DNA of 64,000 bases from Proteus appendicitidis. GTDB lineage: Bacteria; Pseudomonadota; Gammaproteobacteria; Enterobacterales; Enterobacteriaceae. Location of the stretch: the NCBI RefSeq assembly GCF_030271835.1, contig NZ_CP127389.1, forward strand, positions 558,001 through 622,000, written 5' to 3'. Made by a program: the position numbers and the translations under genes. Below the pieces are notes generated by a model, which made no database searches, was not told the origin of the DNA, and worked only from the letters and a program-made list of their open reading frames with translations. Every line of letters begins with the position of its first letter. The first letter of the stretch is position 1. Positions 30,029-40,043 of this stretch are shown here, one piece after another.

Positions 30029-31144
30029 ATGACTGTTAGTACGCCGTTATCACTTTATGAAGCCGCATTGAAGCAAGGTGACTATCAACCTGATGATGTT
30101 CAGCGAAAAACTGTTCTTCATCTTCAACAGATATACCATGCATTATTAAAAGAGACTCCACCAGAAAAAAATTCGCTCACTCAACGATTATTCGGGCGAA
30201 TTCGCACAAAAAAACAGATTGTTGCACCTGAGCGTGGTTTATATATGTGGGGCGGTGTTGGACGGGGTAAAACATGGTTGATGGATATGTTTTATCAAAG
30301 CTTGCCGACAGAACGAAAGCTTCGCTTACACTTCCATCGTTTTATGTTACGCGTTCAAGAAGAGCTAAAAAACTTACAAGGCCATGAGGACCCGCTAGAA
30401 ATTATTGCTGATGGTTTTAAAGCGCAAACGGATGTGCTCTGTTTTGATGAGTTTTTCGTTTCTGATATTACTGATGCAATGATTTTAGGTACCTTGCTTG
30501 AGGCGTTATTTGCTAGAGGCATCACGCTGGTGGCAACATCAAATATTCCACCTGACGAGCTTTATCGTAACGGATTACAGCGCTCTCGTTTTTTACCTGC
30601 AATAGAACAGATCAAACACCATTGTGACATTTTAAATGTCGATGCAGGTATTGATTATCGTCTTAGAACATTAACGCAAGCGCATCTTTTTTTATCTCCA
30701 CTGAACGATAAAAATCGTCAAGAGATGGATAGAATTTTCATGCACTTGGCAACCAACGAACCGCAAGTTGATTGTACTTTAACTATCAATCATCGTCCGA
30801 TGAAAGTAATAAAGGCATCTAATGGAGTGCTGGCTATTAATTTTTCAACTTTGTGTATGGAACCACGTAGTCAGCTTGATTACATTGAGCTTTCTAAACA
30901 TTACCATTCTGTTTTGTTGTATGACATGGAGCAAATGGGGACATTAAATGAAGACGCTGCGCGTCGGTTTCTCGCACTTGTTGATGAGTTTTATGAGCGT
31001 AAGGTGAAACTTGTTATTAATGCCAATGTAGAAATGAACGAAATTTACCAAGGTGATTTTTTACGTTTTGAATATCAACGCTGCTTATCTCGTTTACAAG
31101 AGATGCAAAGTGAAGAATATTTAGTACAACCTCATCTCGCTTAA
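30029..31144 (+). CDS. zapE: ZapE (YhcM), divisome-associated ATPase
   Basis: 371-aa AFG1-like ATPase that in E. coli joins late in constriction and destabilises FtsZ polymers. Walker A is GGVGRGKT (residues 75-82), followed by VLCFDEFFVSD as Walker B. A longer frame starts at 29939 but only adds 30 atypical residues; the ATG at 30029 has an AAGAGGG site and gives the family length (375 aa in E. coli). Confidence 0.95.
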   Translation: MTVSTPLSLYEAALKQGDYQPDDVQRKTVLHLQQIYHALLKETPPEKNSLTQRLFGRIRTKKQIVAPERGLYMWGGVGRGKTWLMDMFYQSLPTERKLRLHFHRFMLRVQEELKNLQGHEDPLEIIADGFKAQTDVLCFDEFFVSDITDAMILGTLLEALFARGITLVATSNIPPDELYRNGLQRSRFLPAIEQIKHHCDILNVDAGIDYRLRTLTQAHLFLSPLNDKNRQEMDRIFMHLATNEPQVDCTLTINHRPMKVIKASNGVLAINFSTLCMEPRSQLDYIELSKHYHSVLLYDMEQMGTLNEDAARRFLALVDEFYERKVKLVINANVEMNEIYQGDFLRFEYQRCLSRLQEMQSEEYLVQPHLA

Positions 31145-32007
<863 letters not shown>

Positions 32008-32019
32008 TCGGGATAATAG

Positions 32020-32415
<396 letters not shown>

Positions 32416-32447
32416 TTTGTTATCTTTTAGATATCAATTTGATGTTG

Positions 32448-32475
32448 AAAACCCGTCTTCACAGGCGGGTTTTTT
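32448..32475 (+). terminator. Terminator of rplM-rpsI
   Basis: ACCCGTC pairs with GGCGGGT (one G-T pair), flanked by A and T tracts, 32 bases after the rpsI stop. Confidence 0.85.
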
Positions 32476-33069
32476 ATTTTTGATTTATTTGTGTTTATTA
32501 ATAATAAAAACATAATGTTGCTAATACATGATGCTGTTACTCATAAAACAGGCTTTATTTAAGATAACGGTAGTATTAAAAACCCCATTTTTTAGATTTT
32601 ATCTCTAAATAATTTCATTTTTTAATATTATAATCTTACTTTTAAAGTAGTGTGGCATATTGTGTTGAATTATTTGCATTAGCCCCCCTAAGCAACATGA
32701 ATTCTGGTAGAATAGTGAGCTTTGATGTCTTTCTTTCTATGATTTCATCATGTGCCAATGGGTATATCGATCGTAATACCGTGATGAGTTTGAAAGTCAT
32801 ACCAAAATTATTATGACAATAATGATTGTTGAATGATTGTTTTGGTATTACTTGATAATGATATGTGCCGCAAAGACAGGTGAGTTTTTAACCCTGTAAA
32901 ATATGATTATCCCACGATAACGCTGTTATACAGGTAGTTACCCAATGCAGTTAATAACTTAAATGTTTATTTAGGTCTACTGCGTTTGTGTGCTTGTCTT
33001 TTAGGAATGGGGAAATGGAAAAAGCATTGTGCTAATTCATTTCTTTAATTGATTAACTTGGAGGTTTTC
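32476..33069 (+). promoter_or_regulatory. Long rpsI-sspA intergenic region with alternative stem-loops
   Basis: This 594-base stretch has no convincing gene on either strand. It contains ATACCAAAA (32799-32807), which pairs perfectly with TTTTGGTAT (32840-32848), and an upstream GTAATACC (32773-32780), which pairs with GGTATTAC (32844-32851). The two left arms compete for one right arm. A further CCTGTA/TACAGG pair lies near 32894-32935. Probably it holds the sspA promoter and a structured 5' leader; exact promoter elements were not identified. Confidence 0.4.
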
Positions 33070-33711
33070 ATGGCTGTCGCTGCCAACAAACGTTCGGTAA
33101 TGACTTTGTTTTCCGGTCCGACTGATATTTTCAGCCATCAGGTCAGAATTGTCCTAGCGGAGAAAGGTGTCAGTGTTGAAATTGAACAGGTTGAAGCTGG
33201 TAATCTTCCACAGGATCTTATCGATCTAAACCCTTACCAAAGTGTACCGACTTTGGTTGATCGTGAGCTGACTCTGTATGATTCACGTATCATCATGGAA
33301 TACCTTGATGAACGCTTCCCTCATCCTCCTTTAATGCCAGTTTATCCTGTTGCTCGTGGTAGCAGCCGTTTAATGATGCATCGCATCGAGCATGATTGGT
33401 ATTCTTTAATGAACACCATCGAGAAAGGAACTGAACAGCAAGCCAATGCTGCTCGTAAACAGTTAGCAGAAGAGCTACTGGCTGTATCTCCTGTGTTTAA
33501 AGAATATCCTTACTTTATGAGTGAAGAGTTCAGCTTAGTAGATTGCTACCTTGCTCCTCTGTTATGGCGTTTACCGGTGCTCGGTGTAGATTTAAGTGGT
33601 GCTGGCGCTAAAGATGTACAAATTTATATGCAGCGTGTTTTTGAACGTGATTCTTTCCTCGCGTCATTAACCGAAGCAGAGCGTGAGATGCGCTTACCTT
33701 CAAGAGGGTAA
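33070..33711 (+). CDS. sspA: SspA, stringent starvation protein A
   Basis: 213-aa glutathione-S-transferase-fold protein that binds RNA polymerase and, in E. coli, lowers H-NS levels in stationary phase and helps acid tolerance and virulence. The start MAVAANKRSVMTLFSGPTD and the NPYQSVPTLVDRELTLYDSR segment are typical. The ATG at 33070 follows GGAGG; a frame from 33049 is longer but has no such site. sspB follows after 6 bases. Confidence 0.96.
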   Translation: MAVAANKRSVMTLFSGPTDIFSHQVRIVLAEKGVSVEIEQVEAGNLPQDLIDLNPYQSVPTLVDRELTLYDSRIIMEYLDERFPHPPLMPVYPVARGSSRLMMHRIEHDWYSLMNTIEKGTEQQANAARKQLAEELLAVSPVFKEYPYFMSEEFSLVDCYLAPLLWRLPVLGVDLSGAGAKDVQIYMQRVFERDSFLASLTEAEREMRLPSRG

Positions 33712-33717
33712 TAAAGT

Positions 33718-34227
33718 ATGGAGATCATGGATATGTCTCCGCGTCGTCCGCATTTATTACGTGCGCATTATGACTGGATAATCGAAAACGATTTAACACC
33801 ACACTTAGTTGTTGATGTGAATGTTGTCGGTGTTCAAGTCCCAATGGAATATGCGCACGATGGTCAAATTGTACTAAATATTTCATCTCGTGCAGTAGAT
33901 GAGTTAGAGTTAACGCCGTATCAGGTTTTATTTAGTGCAAGCTTTGGTGGCATACCTCGTAAAGTACGAGTGCCTATGGCTGCTGTTATGGCTATTTATG
34001 CGAGAGAAAACGGTGCGGGAATGATGTTTGAGCCAGAGCCTGCTTATGAATCTGGTGCATCGTTACAGTTTGCTGAAGATGATAGTGAAAATAACACTAT
34101 CGCTGCGGCTAGCGAAGGTTTATCTCTTGTCACTGATGAAGCTGTTGAAGCAGATACCTCTTCACCAGATGATGATCCAGAGCCACCTCGCCCTACGGGT
34201 CGTCCATCATTGCGTGTAGTGAAATAA
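33718..34227 (+). CDS. sspB: SspB, ClpXP adaptor for ssrA-tagged proteins
   Basis: 169-aa adaptor that delivers ssrA-tagged and other substrates to ClpXP. The folded tag-binding domain spans about residues 5-110 (RRPHLLRAHYDWIIEN; ENGAGMMFEPEPAY). An acidic, variable linker leads to the C-terminal ClpX-binding peptide RPSLRVVK. Start chosen to match the E. coli length before the PRRP motif. Confidence 0.96.
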   Translation: MEIMDMSPRRPHLLRAHYDWIIENDLTPHLVVDVNVVGVQVPMEYAHDGQIVLNISSRAVDELELTPYQVLFSASFGGIPRKVRVPMAAVMAIYARENGAGMMFEPEPAYESGASLQFAEDDSENNTIAAASEGLSLVTDEAVEADTSSPDDDPEPPRPTGRPSLRVVK

Positions 34228-34251
34228 GAGATTATCTTATTTGTATTAATG

Positions 34252-34283
34252 AAAACCCCAGTTCAAATGAACTGGGGTTTTTT
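34252..34283. terminator. Terminator of sspAB
   Basis: AAAACCCCAGTTCA pairs perfectly with TGAACTGGGGTTTT over a 2-base loop, followed by Ts. It can also act on the minus strand, where it would end the small gene at 34339-34500. Confidence 0.92.
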
Positions 34284-34338
34284 GTGTTTTATTGACTGAT
34301 AGTTTTTTGTAAAAAACAATGAATACTTAACTTGAAGT

Positions 34339-34500
34339 TTAAAGTAAATTTGGGGTGTTAGATTGCTTAGTGACTTTTCTTTGACCGGTTATTTCAGGAG
34401 CCTTCGTTTTAAAGCTCTCTGACATCAATACTTTTGCATTAGTAAGTAAAAGTGTGCGCATTTCTTGAGGTGATAACCGTTTAATATTGTTGCTACTCAT
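34339..34500 (-). CDS. Small 53-aa protein, unrecognised
   Basis: A 54-codon frame starting with ATG at 34500 and ending in TAA. The protein begins MSSNNIKRLSPQEMRTLLLT, is basic and polar overall, and contains a probable helix around residues 10-30. A good ribosome site (GAGGG, 8-9 bases before ATG) and a strong sigma-70-type promoter just upstream support real expression. It lies 92 bases downstream of the GNAT-fold gene on the same strand and is read independently of it. No family was recognised and no function is proposed. Confidence 0.65.
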   Translation of the reverse strand: MSSNNIKRLSPQEMRTLLLTNAKVLMSESFKTKAPEITGQRKVTKQSNTPNLL

Positions 34501-34532
34501 TGTTATTTCCCTCACCTTTACAATTTGGTTAT

Positions 34533-34561
34533 ATTATAAACAATACAGAGACAACTTCCAA
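34533..34561 (-). promoter_or_regulatory. Sigma-70 promoter of the 53-aa gene
   Basis: On the minus strand: -35 TTGGAA (34561-34556), a 17-base spacer, and a perfect -10 TATAAT (34538-34533). Transcription should begin near 34526, about 26 bases before the ATG at 34500. Confidence 0.7.
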
Positions 34562-34592
34562 TAGTCAGATAAATGAGTTTATTGACTGAATA

Positions 34593-35180
34593 TTATTCGT
34601 TATTTAGTAACTTTGACATTAATGACAACTGCATTTTTTGTAGAGTTTCAAATGTCGCATACATGGCTAAATGATCATCAAGTAATTGAAATCCGAATTT
34701 TTCATAATGGAAAATAAGTTCTTTATGAGGCTCTACAATATAAATACCTTTACTATCAGTATATTGAGATAAGAAAAATATACTAGCAATAATAACTAAC
34801 GTTGTTAAGCGTTCAGATAGTGGGTGGTTTTTCTTATTTCGAATAAATGATTCAATAAGGAAAATATGTAAATCTCCACTTGAAGTTGCATAAATGCCGA
34901 GCATTGCACCATCAATGCCTCTATTTGTGCATAATCTAAATCCCATATGAAAACTGTTTTCATTAAGGTAATGTGGAAATTTATCTATCCAATTCAATAC
35001 AGAACGATTATCTTTAACTATTGATTCAAAATCACTTTCTGATAGAACGCTGACTTTTAATTCTAATTGAGCTTTATTAATAAACGTTTGTAAAAAGTGA
35101 ATAGTTTCATCTAAGTTTAATTTGGGAGACAAAATAGATTTTCCTTTTATATAGGCATACAGAAAAGCTACCACAGTCAA
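34593..35180 (-). CDS. GNAT-fold protein of unknown target
   Basis: Protein of about 195 aa that I read as GCN5-related acetyltransferase-like: a beta-strand segment (DLHIFLIESFIR) leads into a helix after a degenerate acyl-CoA loop (RNKKNHPLSERL in place of the usual R/QxxGxG/A), and the C-terminal part has the GNAT end motif (FHYEKFGFQLL). The start is uncertain: there is no early ATG. TTG at 35180 lies 4-6 bases after GAGGGG; GTG at 35174 and TTG at 35192 are alternatives. The surroundings are AT-rich and unlike the flanking core genes, suggesting acquired DNA. Substrate unknown. Confidence 0.6.
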   Translation of the reverse strand: MTVVAFLYAYIKGKSILSPKLNLDETIHFLQTFINKAQLELKVSVLSESDFESIVKDNRSVLNWIDKFPHYLNENSFHMGFRLCTNRGIDGAMLGIYATSSGDLHIFLIESFIRNKKNHPLSERLTTLVIIASIFFLSQYTDSKGIYIVEPHKELIFHYEKFGFQLLDDHLAMYATFETLQKMQLSLMSKLLNNE

Positions 35181-35192
35181 AATTCCCCTCAA

Positions 35193-35513
35193 AAAATAAA
35201 TTTTATTAATTTAAAAGAATTAGAGTTACATCAATATTTTTAATGATTTCTAATGAAAAACAAATCAATGCTATTTCCATTTCAAATGATTTGTCATTCA
35301 TTGGTTTGAAATATAAATATATTTCTTTTTTTTGGTTTTGGCGGTTTTTTATAAATTGTCATTTTACCTAATTAAATTTATCTATTTATCTGTTCTTAGC
35401 TAAGAAATTGTTCAATCTCTGTGTTCATCCATGTTTTTGAAAATAATTAAGGTTGGAAGTGGTTTTTCTGAATTGTAGACGTGTTATTGATGAAGTAATT
35501 AAAAATATCTAGT
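35193..35513. other. AT-rich spacer without genes
   Basis: About 320 bases of very AT-rich sequence between the GNAT gene and the amidohydrolase terminator. No open frame with a ribosome site or RNA gene was seen. It presumably includes the promoter of the GNAT gene, but no clear -35/-10 pair could be chosen. Confidence 0.5.
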
Positions 35514-35548
35514 TATAAAAAAACGCTCTATATTTCTATAGAGCGTTT
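35514..35548 (-). terminator. Terminator of the transporter-amidohydrolase operon
   Basis: A perfect 12-bp stem (AAACGCTCTATA / TATAGAGCGTTT, 4-base loop) is followed on the minus strand by TTTTAT, 22 bases after the amidohydrolase stop. Confidence 0.9.
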
Positions 35549-35569
35549 AGCTTACTGATTGCGTTGAAA

Positions 35570-36838
35570 TTATTTCAACAGTTCTTCTAAACAACCTGTG
35601 TAAAGATTAACTGCAGTCATTAATTGTTTTTCGTCGAAGTCAAAACCTGCTTGGTGGTGACCCGCTGTTCTATCGGCACCCACAACGAAGTACAGTGATT
35701 TACCACCACAACGTTGTACTCGTTTTGCTAATACTGTTGCATCTTCACTTCCACCGAATGGACGAGTTGCAACCGCAGTTAGCTCAGAATGTTTACCAAC
35801 AACTTTGGTCATCACATCAATCAGCTCTTGGTCATTTGTCAGGTCAACGGCTTCGCCCATGATTTCGCTTTCCATTTCTAACTGGAAGCTATGTGCTGCA
35901 CCTTCAGCCATACGCACGGCATTTGCAGCCATAAAGCTGTTGATCTCTTCGTTTTCACCACGAACTTCAATTTGCATTTCAGCATTAGCTGGAGTGACGT
36001 TACGACCTTCACCCGCTTTTAATACACCGATATTGATACGTGACATCCCTTTACCATGGCGAGAAATGCCCAGCATTTGTGTTGCTGCATGGCAAGCGCC
36101 AGCTAACGCATTACGACCTAATTCTGGCTCTGCGCCTGCGTGAGATGGTGCGCCTTTAAAACGGAAGTCATATTTAGTGGTGCATAAGAAATGTGTTGGG
36201 TTAATAACAATTTCACCACTGTTTGCGATAAAGCCTAAGTGCGCACCTAAGAAGTAATCTGCATCATCCGCGATACCACTTTCAGCCATCGCACGAGCGC
36301 CACGAACACCTTCTTCTGCTGGTTGGAATAAGATTTTAACTTTACCAATGACTTTATCTTTATTCTCAACTAACCAGTGAGCAACACCTAAACCGATAGA
36401 AATATGTCCATCATGACCACAAGCGTGCATTTCGCCAGGGTGACAAGAAGCAAAATTTTCGGCATGAGGGCGGTGTTTAGTTTCGGTTGCTTCGTTAACA
36501 CCAACACAGTCGATATCAAAACGCAGTGCGACTGTTGGACCAGCTTTACCACTATCAAAGATAGCCACACAGCCAGTTAGCTCTTTCATTTCATCAAGCA
36601 GAGCTTCATCAACTTTATGCTCTCTGGCAACCGCTAGGCCTTTTTCAACGACTTGACGGCGGCGACCAAAAGCAAACTCTTGATTGATAACGTCTGGGCC
36701 AACTTTAACTTCTAAACCTAAGCTACGTAGTTCTTTGACGATTTTTGCTGTGGTTAAAAATTCTGACCAACCAATTTCTGGATATTGGTGAAACTCACGA
36801 CGCCATTTAATTAATTTTTCTAGTGTAATTGCTGACAT
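35570..36838 (-). CDS. M20-family amidohydrolase (AbgA-like)
   Basis: 422-aa metallopeptidase-type amidohydrolase. Metal-binding motifs are clear: CGHDGH in MHACGHDGHISIG, the EE pair in FQPAEEGVRGARAM, and GADRTAGHHQAGFDFDE near the end. It resembles AbgA, a subunit of p-aminobenzoyl-glutamate hydrolase, and the aminoacylase/carboxypeptidase group, all of which cleave N-acyl or aminobenzoyl amino acids. The second ATG (36838) is spaced 8 bases from GGAG, so it is preferred over 36844. It lies 8-14 bases after the transporter gene, so the pair should import and hydrolyse one substrate; identity is not shown. Confidence 0.85.
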   Translation of the reverse strand: MSAITLEKLIKWRREFHQYPEIGWSEFLTTAKIVKELRSLGLEVKVGPDVINQEFAFGRRRQVVEKGLAVAREHKVDEALLDEMKELTGCVAIFDSGKAGPTVALRFDIDCVGVNEATETKHRPHAENFASCHPGEMHACGHDGHISIGLGVAHWLVENKDKVIGKVKILFQPAEEGVRGARAMAESGIADDADYFLGAHLGFIANSGEIVINPTHFLCTTKYDFRFKGAPSHAGAEPELGRNALAGACHAATQMLGISRHGKGMSRINIGVLKAGEGRNVTPANAEMQIEVRGENEEINSFMAANAVRMAEGAAHSFQLEMESEIMGEAVDLTNDQELIDVMTKVVGKHSELTAVATRPFGGSEDATVLAKRVQRCGGKSLYFVVGADRTAGHHQAGFDFDEKQLMTAVNLYTGCLEELLK

Positions 36839-36852
36839 ATTCATTTCTCCAC

Positions 36853-38127
36853 TTATAACATGAATAACGCAACAGCGATGACGCCGATAATCATACCTGG
36901 TGCGGTACGTTTTGCGATTTCCATAGGGTTAACATTTGCAAGGCCAGCACAAACAATCGCTGCACCTGCCAGTGGTGACATAGTACGACCTAACGCGCCA
37001 GATAATGCCGCTGCCATACCCATATCAGGGATTTCATAACCGAATTGTGCAGCATGAGGTGTTACTGTTTCGTTGAATGCGAATGCTGCTGCGTCACCAG
37101 AACCTGTGATAATACCCATTAAGAATGGCCCTAAAGTACCACCCCAGCGAGCAAATTCAGGAGAATGAGTTAAGAAGTTGATGAACGCGTCGATTAAACC
37201 AGATGCTTTCAGACCGGCTGCGAATACTGCTGCTGCAATGATGATACCTAATACATCACCATAAGCATTACCCATACCTTTAAAGAACTCTTTCGTAATT
37301 TGGGCAGGGTTAGTTAATGTGATGAACAGAGCATAGATAGAACCGATTAACATTGCCGCTGGTACAGACAGTTTAAATGTACTGAAAGTCTCGAAGAATG
37401 GCAGAATTAACAGGATTAACGGAATGAACGGCGCTGTTGCATATAAATAGTTAGGACGAATAGCTTCTGGTGTTGCTTGTGCTGATGAAGATGATGCATC
37501 ACCCGTAGCAGAAGCCATTTTGAACTCTTTTTTCACTAAAGCGACAACCGCCAGTGAAACTGCTGCGATACCACCAGCCATTAAGCTGTATGGGCTATGG
37601 CGAGCGATTAAATCAACCACTTCCATATTTGCCATGTTAGCAACGAAGGCGTTATGCGACATACCTGGGCTTAGCATGGAGCCGATAGTACCACATAATA
37701 CTGCACCGCCAGCGATAGCTGGGTGAATACGTGCTGCGATTAATAATGGAATGAGTGTTGCACCCACCGCTGCTGCACAACCTGCTGCTGATGGAATTGC
37801 AATATTAATAAAATACGTTACGACAACAGTGGCTGGAATAAGGAAGAAGCCCAGACGAGTCATTACTTTTGATAAAACATGAACCAGATGCATATCGCAT
37901 TTGGTATATTTCATAACATAAGCAAAACCCATACTCGAACAGATAGCTTGAATTAATGATGAAGACACCATGCGCTCACTAAATGCGGCAAACGCATCTA
38001 ATGGGCTTAGACTTAAAATACAGAGTAATAAGCCCGCACCAATTAGCACCATTCGGGTTTCATATTTTTTTATTAGCAAATAGACCGTTACGATAATAAC
38101 GGCTACGGCTATAAGTTGCATCACCAT
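36853..38127 (-). CDS. DcuC-type C4-dicarboxylate/anion transporter
   Basis: 424-aa polytopic inner-membrane protein with about 11-12 hydrophobic segments, of the DcuC family (anaerobic C4-dicarboxylate exchange or efflux). Conserved glycine-rich segments include IPSAAGCAAAVGATLIPLL and GIITGSGDAAAFAFNE. The ribosome site GGGG lies 6 bases before the ATG. It is first in an operon with an M20 amidohydrolase, so a substrate other than plain dicarboxylates (for example an N-acyl or aminobenzoyl acidic amino acid) is possible, as AbgT transports for AbgAB. A consensus FNR site is upstream. Confidence 0.85.
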   Translation of the reverse strand: MVMQLIAVAVIIVTVYLLIKKYETRMVLIGAGLLLCILSLSPLDAFAAFSERMVSSSLIQAICSSMGFAYVMKYTKCDMHLVHVLSKVMTRLGFFLIPATVVVTYFINIAIPSAAGCAAAVGATLIPLLIAARIHPAIAGGAVLCGTIGSMLSPGMSHNAFVANMANMEVVDLIARHSPYSLMAGGIAAVSLAVVALVKKEFKMASATGDASSSSAQATPEAIRPNYLYATAPFIPLILLILPFFETFSTFKLSVPAAMLIGSIYALFITLTNPAQITKEFFKGMGNAYGDVLGIIIAAAVFAAGLKASGLIDAFINFLTHSPEFARWGGTLGPFLMGIITGSGDAAAFAFNETVTPHAAQFGYEIPDMGMAAALSGALGRTMSPLAGAAIVCAGLANVNPMEIAKRTAPGMIIGVIAVALFML

Positions 38128-38223
38128 AGTGATCCCCTAGTTAATTATGACAATACTATTAATTGTGAAAACGAACCTAACATCAATAAATTATATTTTT
38201 CTGTAAAGTTATTAGGTGACTCC

Positions 38224-38264
38224 ATTATGAAGTTGGTTGATTGACAATATTTGATTGTTATCAA
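38224..38264 (-). promoter_or_regulatory. FNR-dependent promoter of the transporter operon
   Basis: TTGATTGTTATCAA (38251-38264) is a full match to the FNR consensus TTGAT-N4-ATCAA. On the minus strand a -10 element CATAAT (38229-38224) lies 31 bases from the site centre, the spacing of a class II activated promoter (site at about -41.5). Transcription would start near 38216, about 90 bases before the transporter ATG. Anaerobic induction is inferred. Confidence 0.75.
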
Positions 38265-38299
38265 ATTTAATAGCCGAAATAAAATCTATTTTTTTAGAC

Positions 38300-38315
38300 T
38301 GTGATGTTATTAACA
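38300..38315 (-). promoter_or_regulatory. Candidate CRP site upstream of the FNR site
   Basis: TGTGATGTTATTAACA fits TGTGA-N6-TCACA with one mismatch. Its centre is 50 bases upstream of the FNR site, so about -91.5 from the predicted start, a position used by CRP in class I or synergistic activation. Confidence 0.5.
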
Positions 38316-38557
38316 AATGCTGTAAAACAATTATCATTAAAAGATGACGGAAAGGTTAAATAAAAAGAGATAAAGTAAAAAATACGAAAATAAATTATAT
38401 TTACTATAGATCAAGAGTGTTATTTTGATACAAAAAAGAATATCGCTTTTTATCAAAATATTATTCTATAAACTATATTAAATGGTAATGAGAATGATTA
38501 TTCTGTCTAATATCTTGATGATCCTTAAATACTATTTATTAATTTCACCGATAATAT
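38316..38557. other. AT-rich gap between the transporter promoter and gltD
   Basis: About 240 bases with no gene seen. The one notable element is GGTAATGAGAATGATTATT (38484-38502), which matches a 19-base Fur box at 15 positions; a weaker half-match lies near 38328-38346. No transcript or sRNA of the RyhB type could be recognised beside it. Confidence 0.35.
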
Positions 38558-38592
38558 TAAAAAATTATCCCACTTAAATTAAGTGGGATAAT
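38558..38592 (-). terminator. Terminator of gltBD
   Basis: ATTATCCCACTT pairs with AAGTGGGATAAT across a 5-base loop; on the minus strand it is followed by TTTTTTAAT, 45 bases after the gltD stop. Confidence 0.88.
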
Positions 38593-38636
38593 GAACAAAA
38601 GAAATTGTTATTTTAAATAACGAAAATAAAAAATAT

Positions 38637-40043
<1,407 letters not shown>

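Noticed and set aside
34339..35180. TacAT-type GNAT toxin with ribbon-helix-helix antitoxin
   Set aside because: The small gene is downstream, has its own promoter, and shows no ribbon-helix-helix pattern; in TacAT the antitoxin normally precedes and overlaps the toxin. A different kind of pair is not excluded.
38316..38557. A RyhB-type small RNA next to the Fur-like box
   Set aside because: The conserved RyhB core could not be found on either strand, and no terminator with a T run faces the box.
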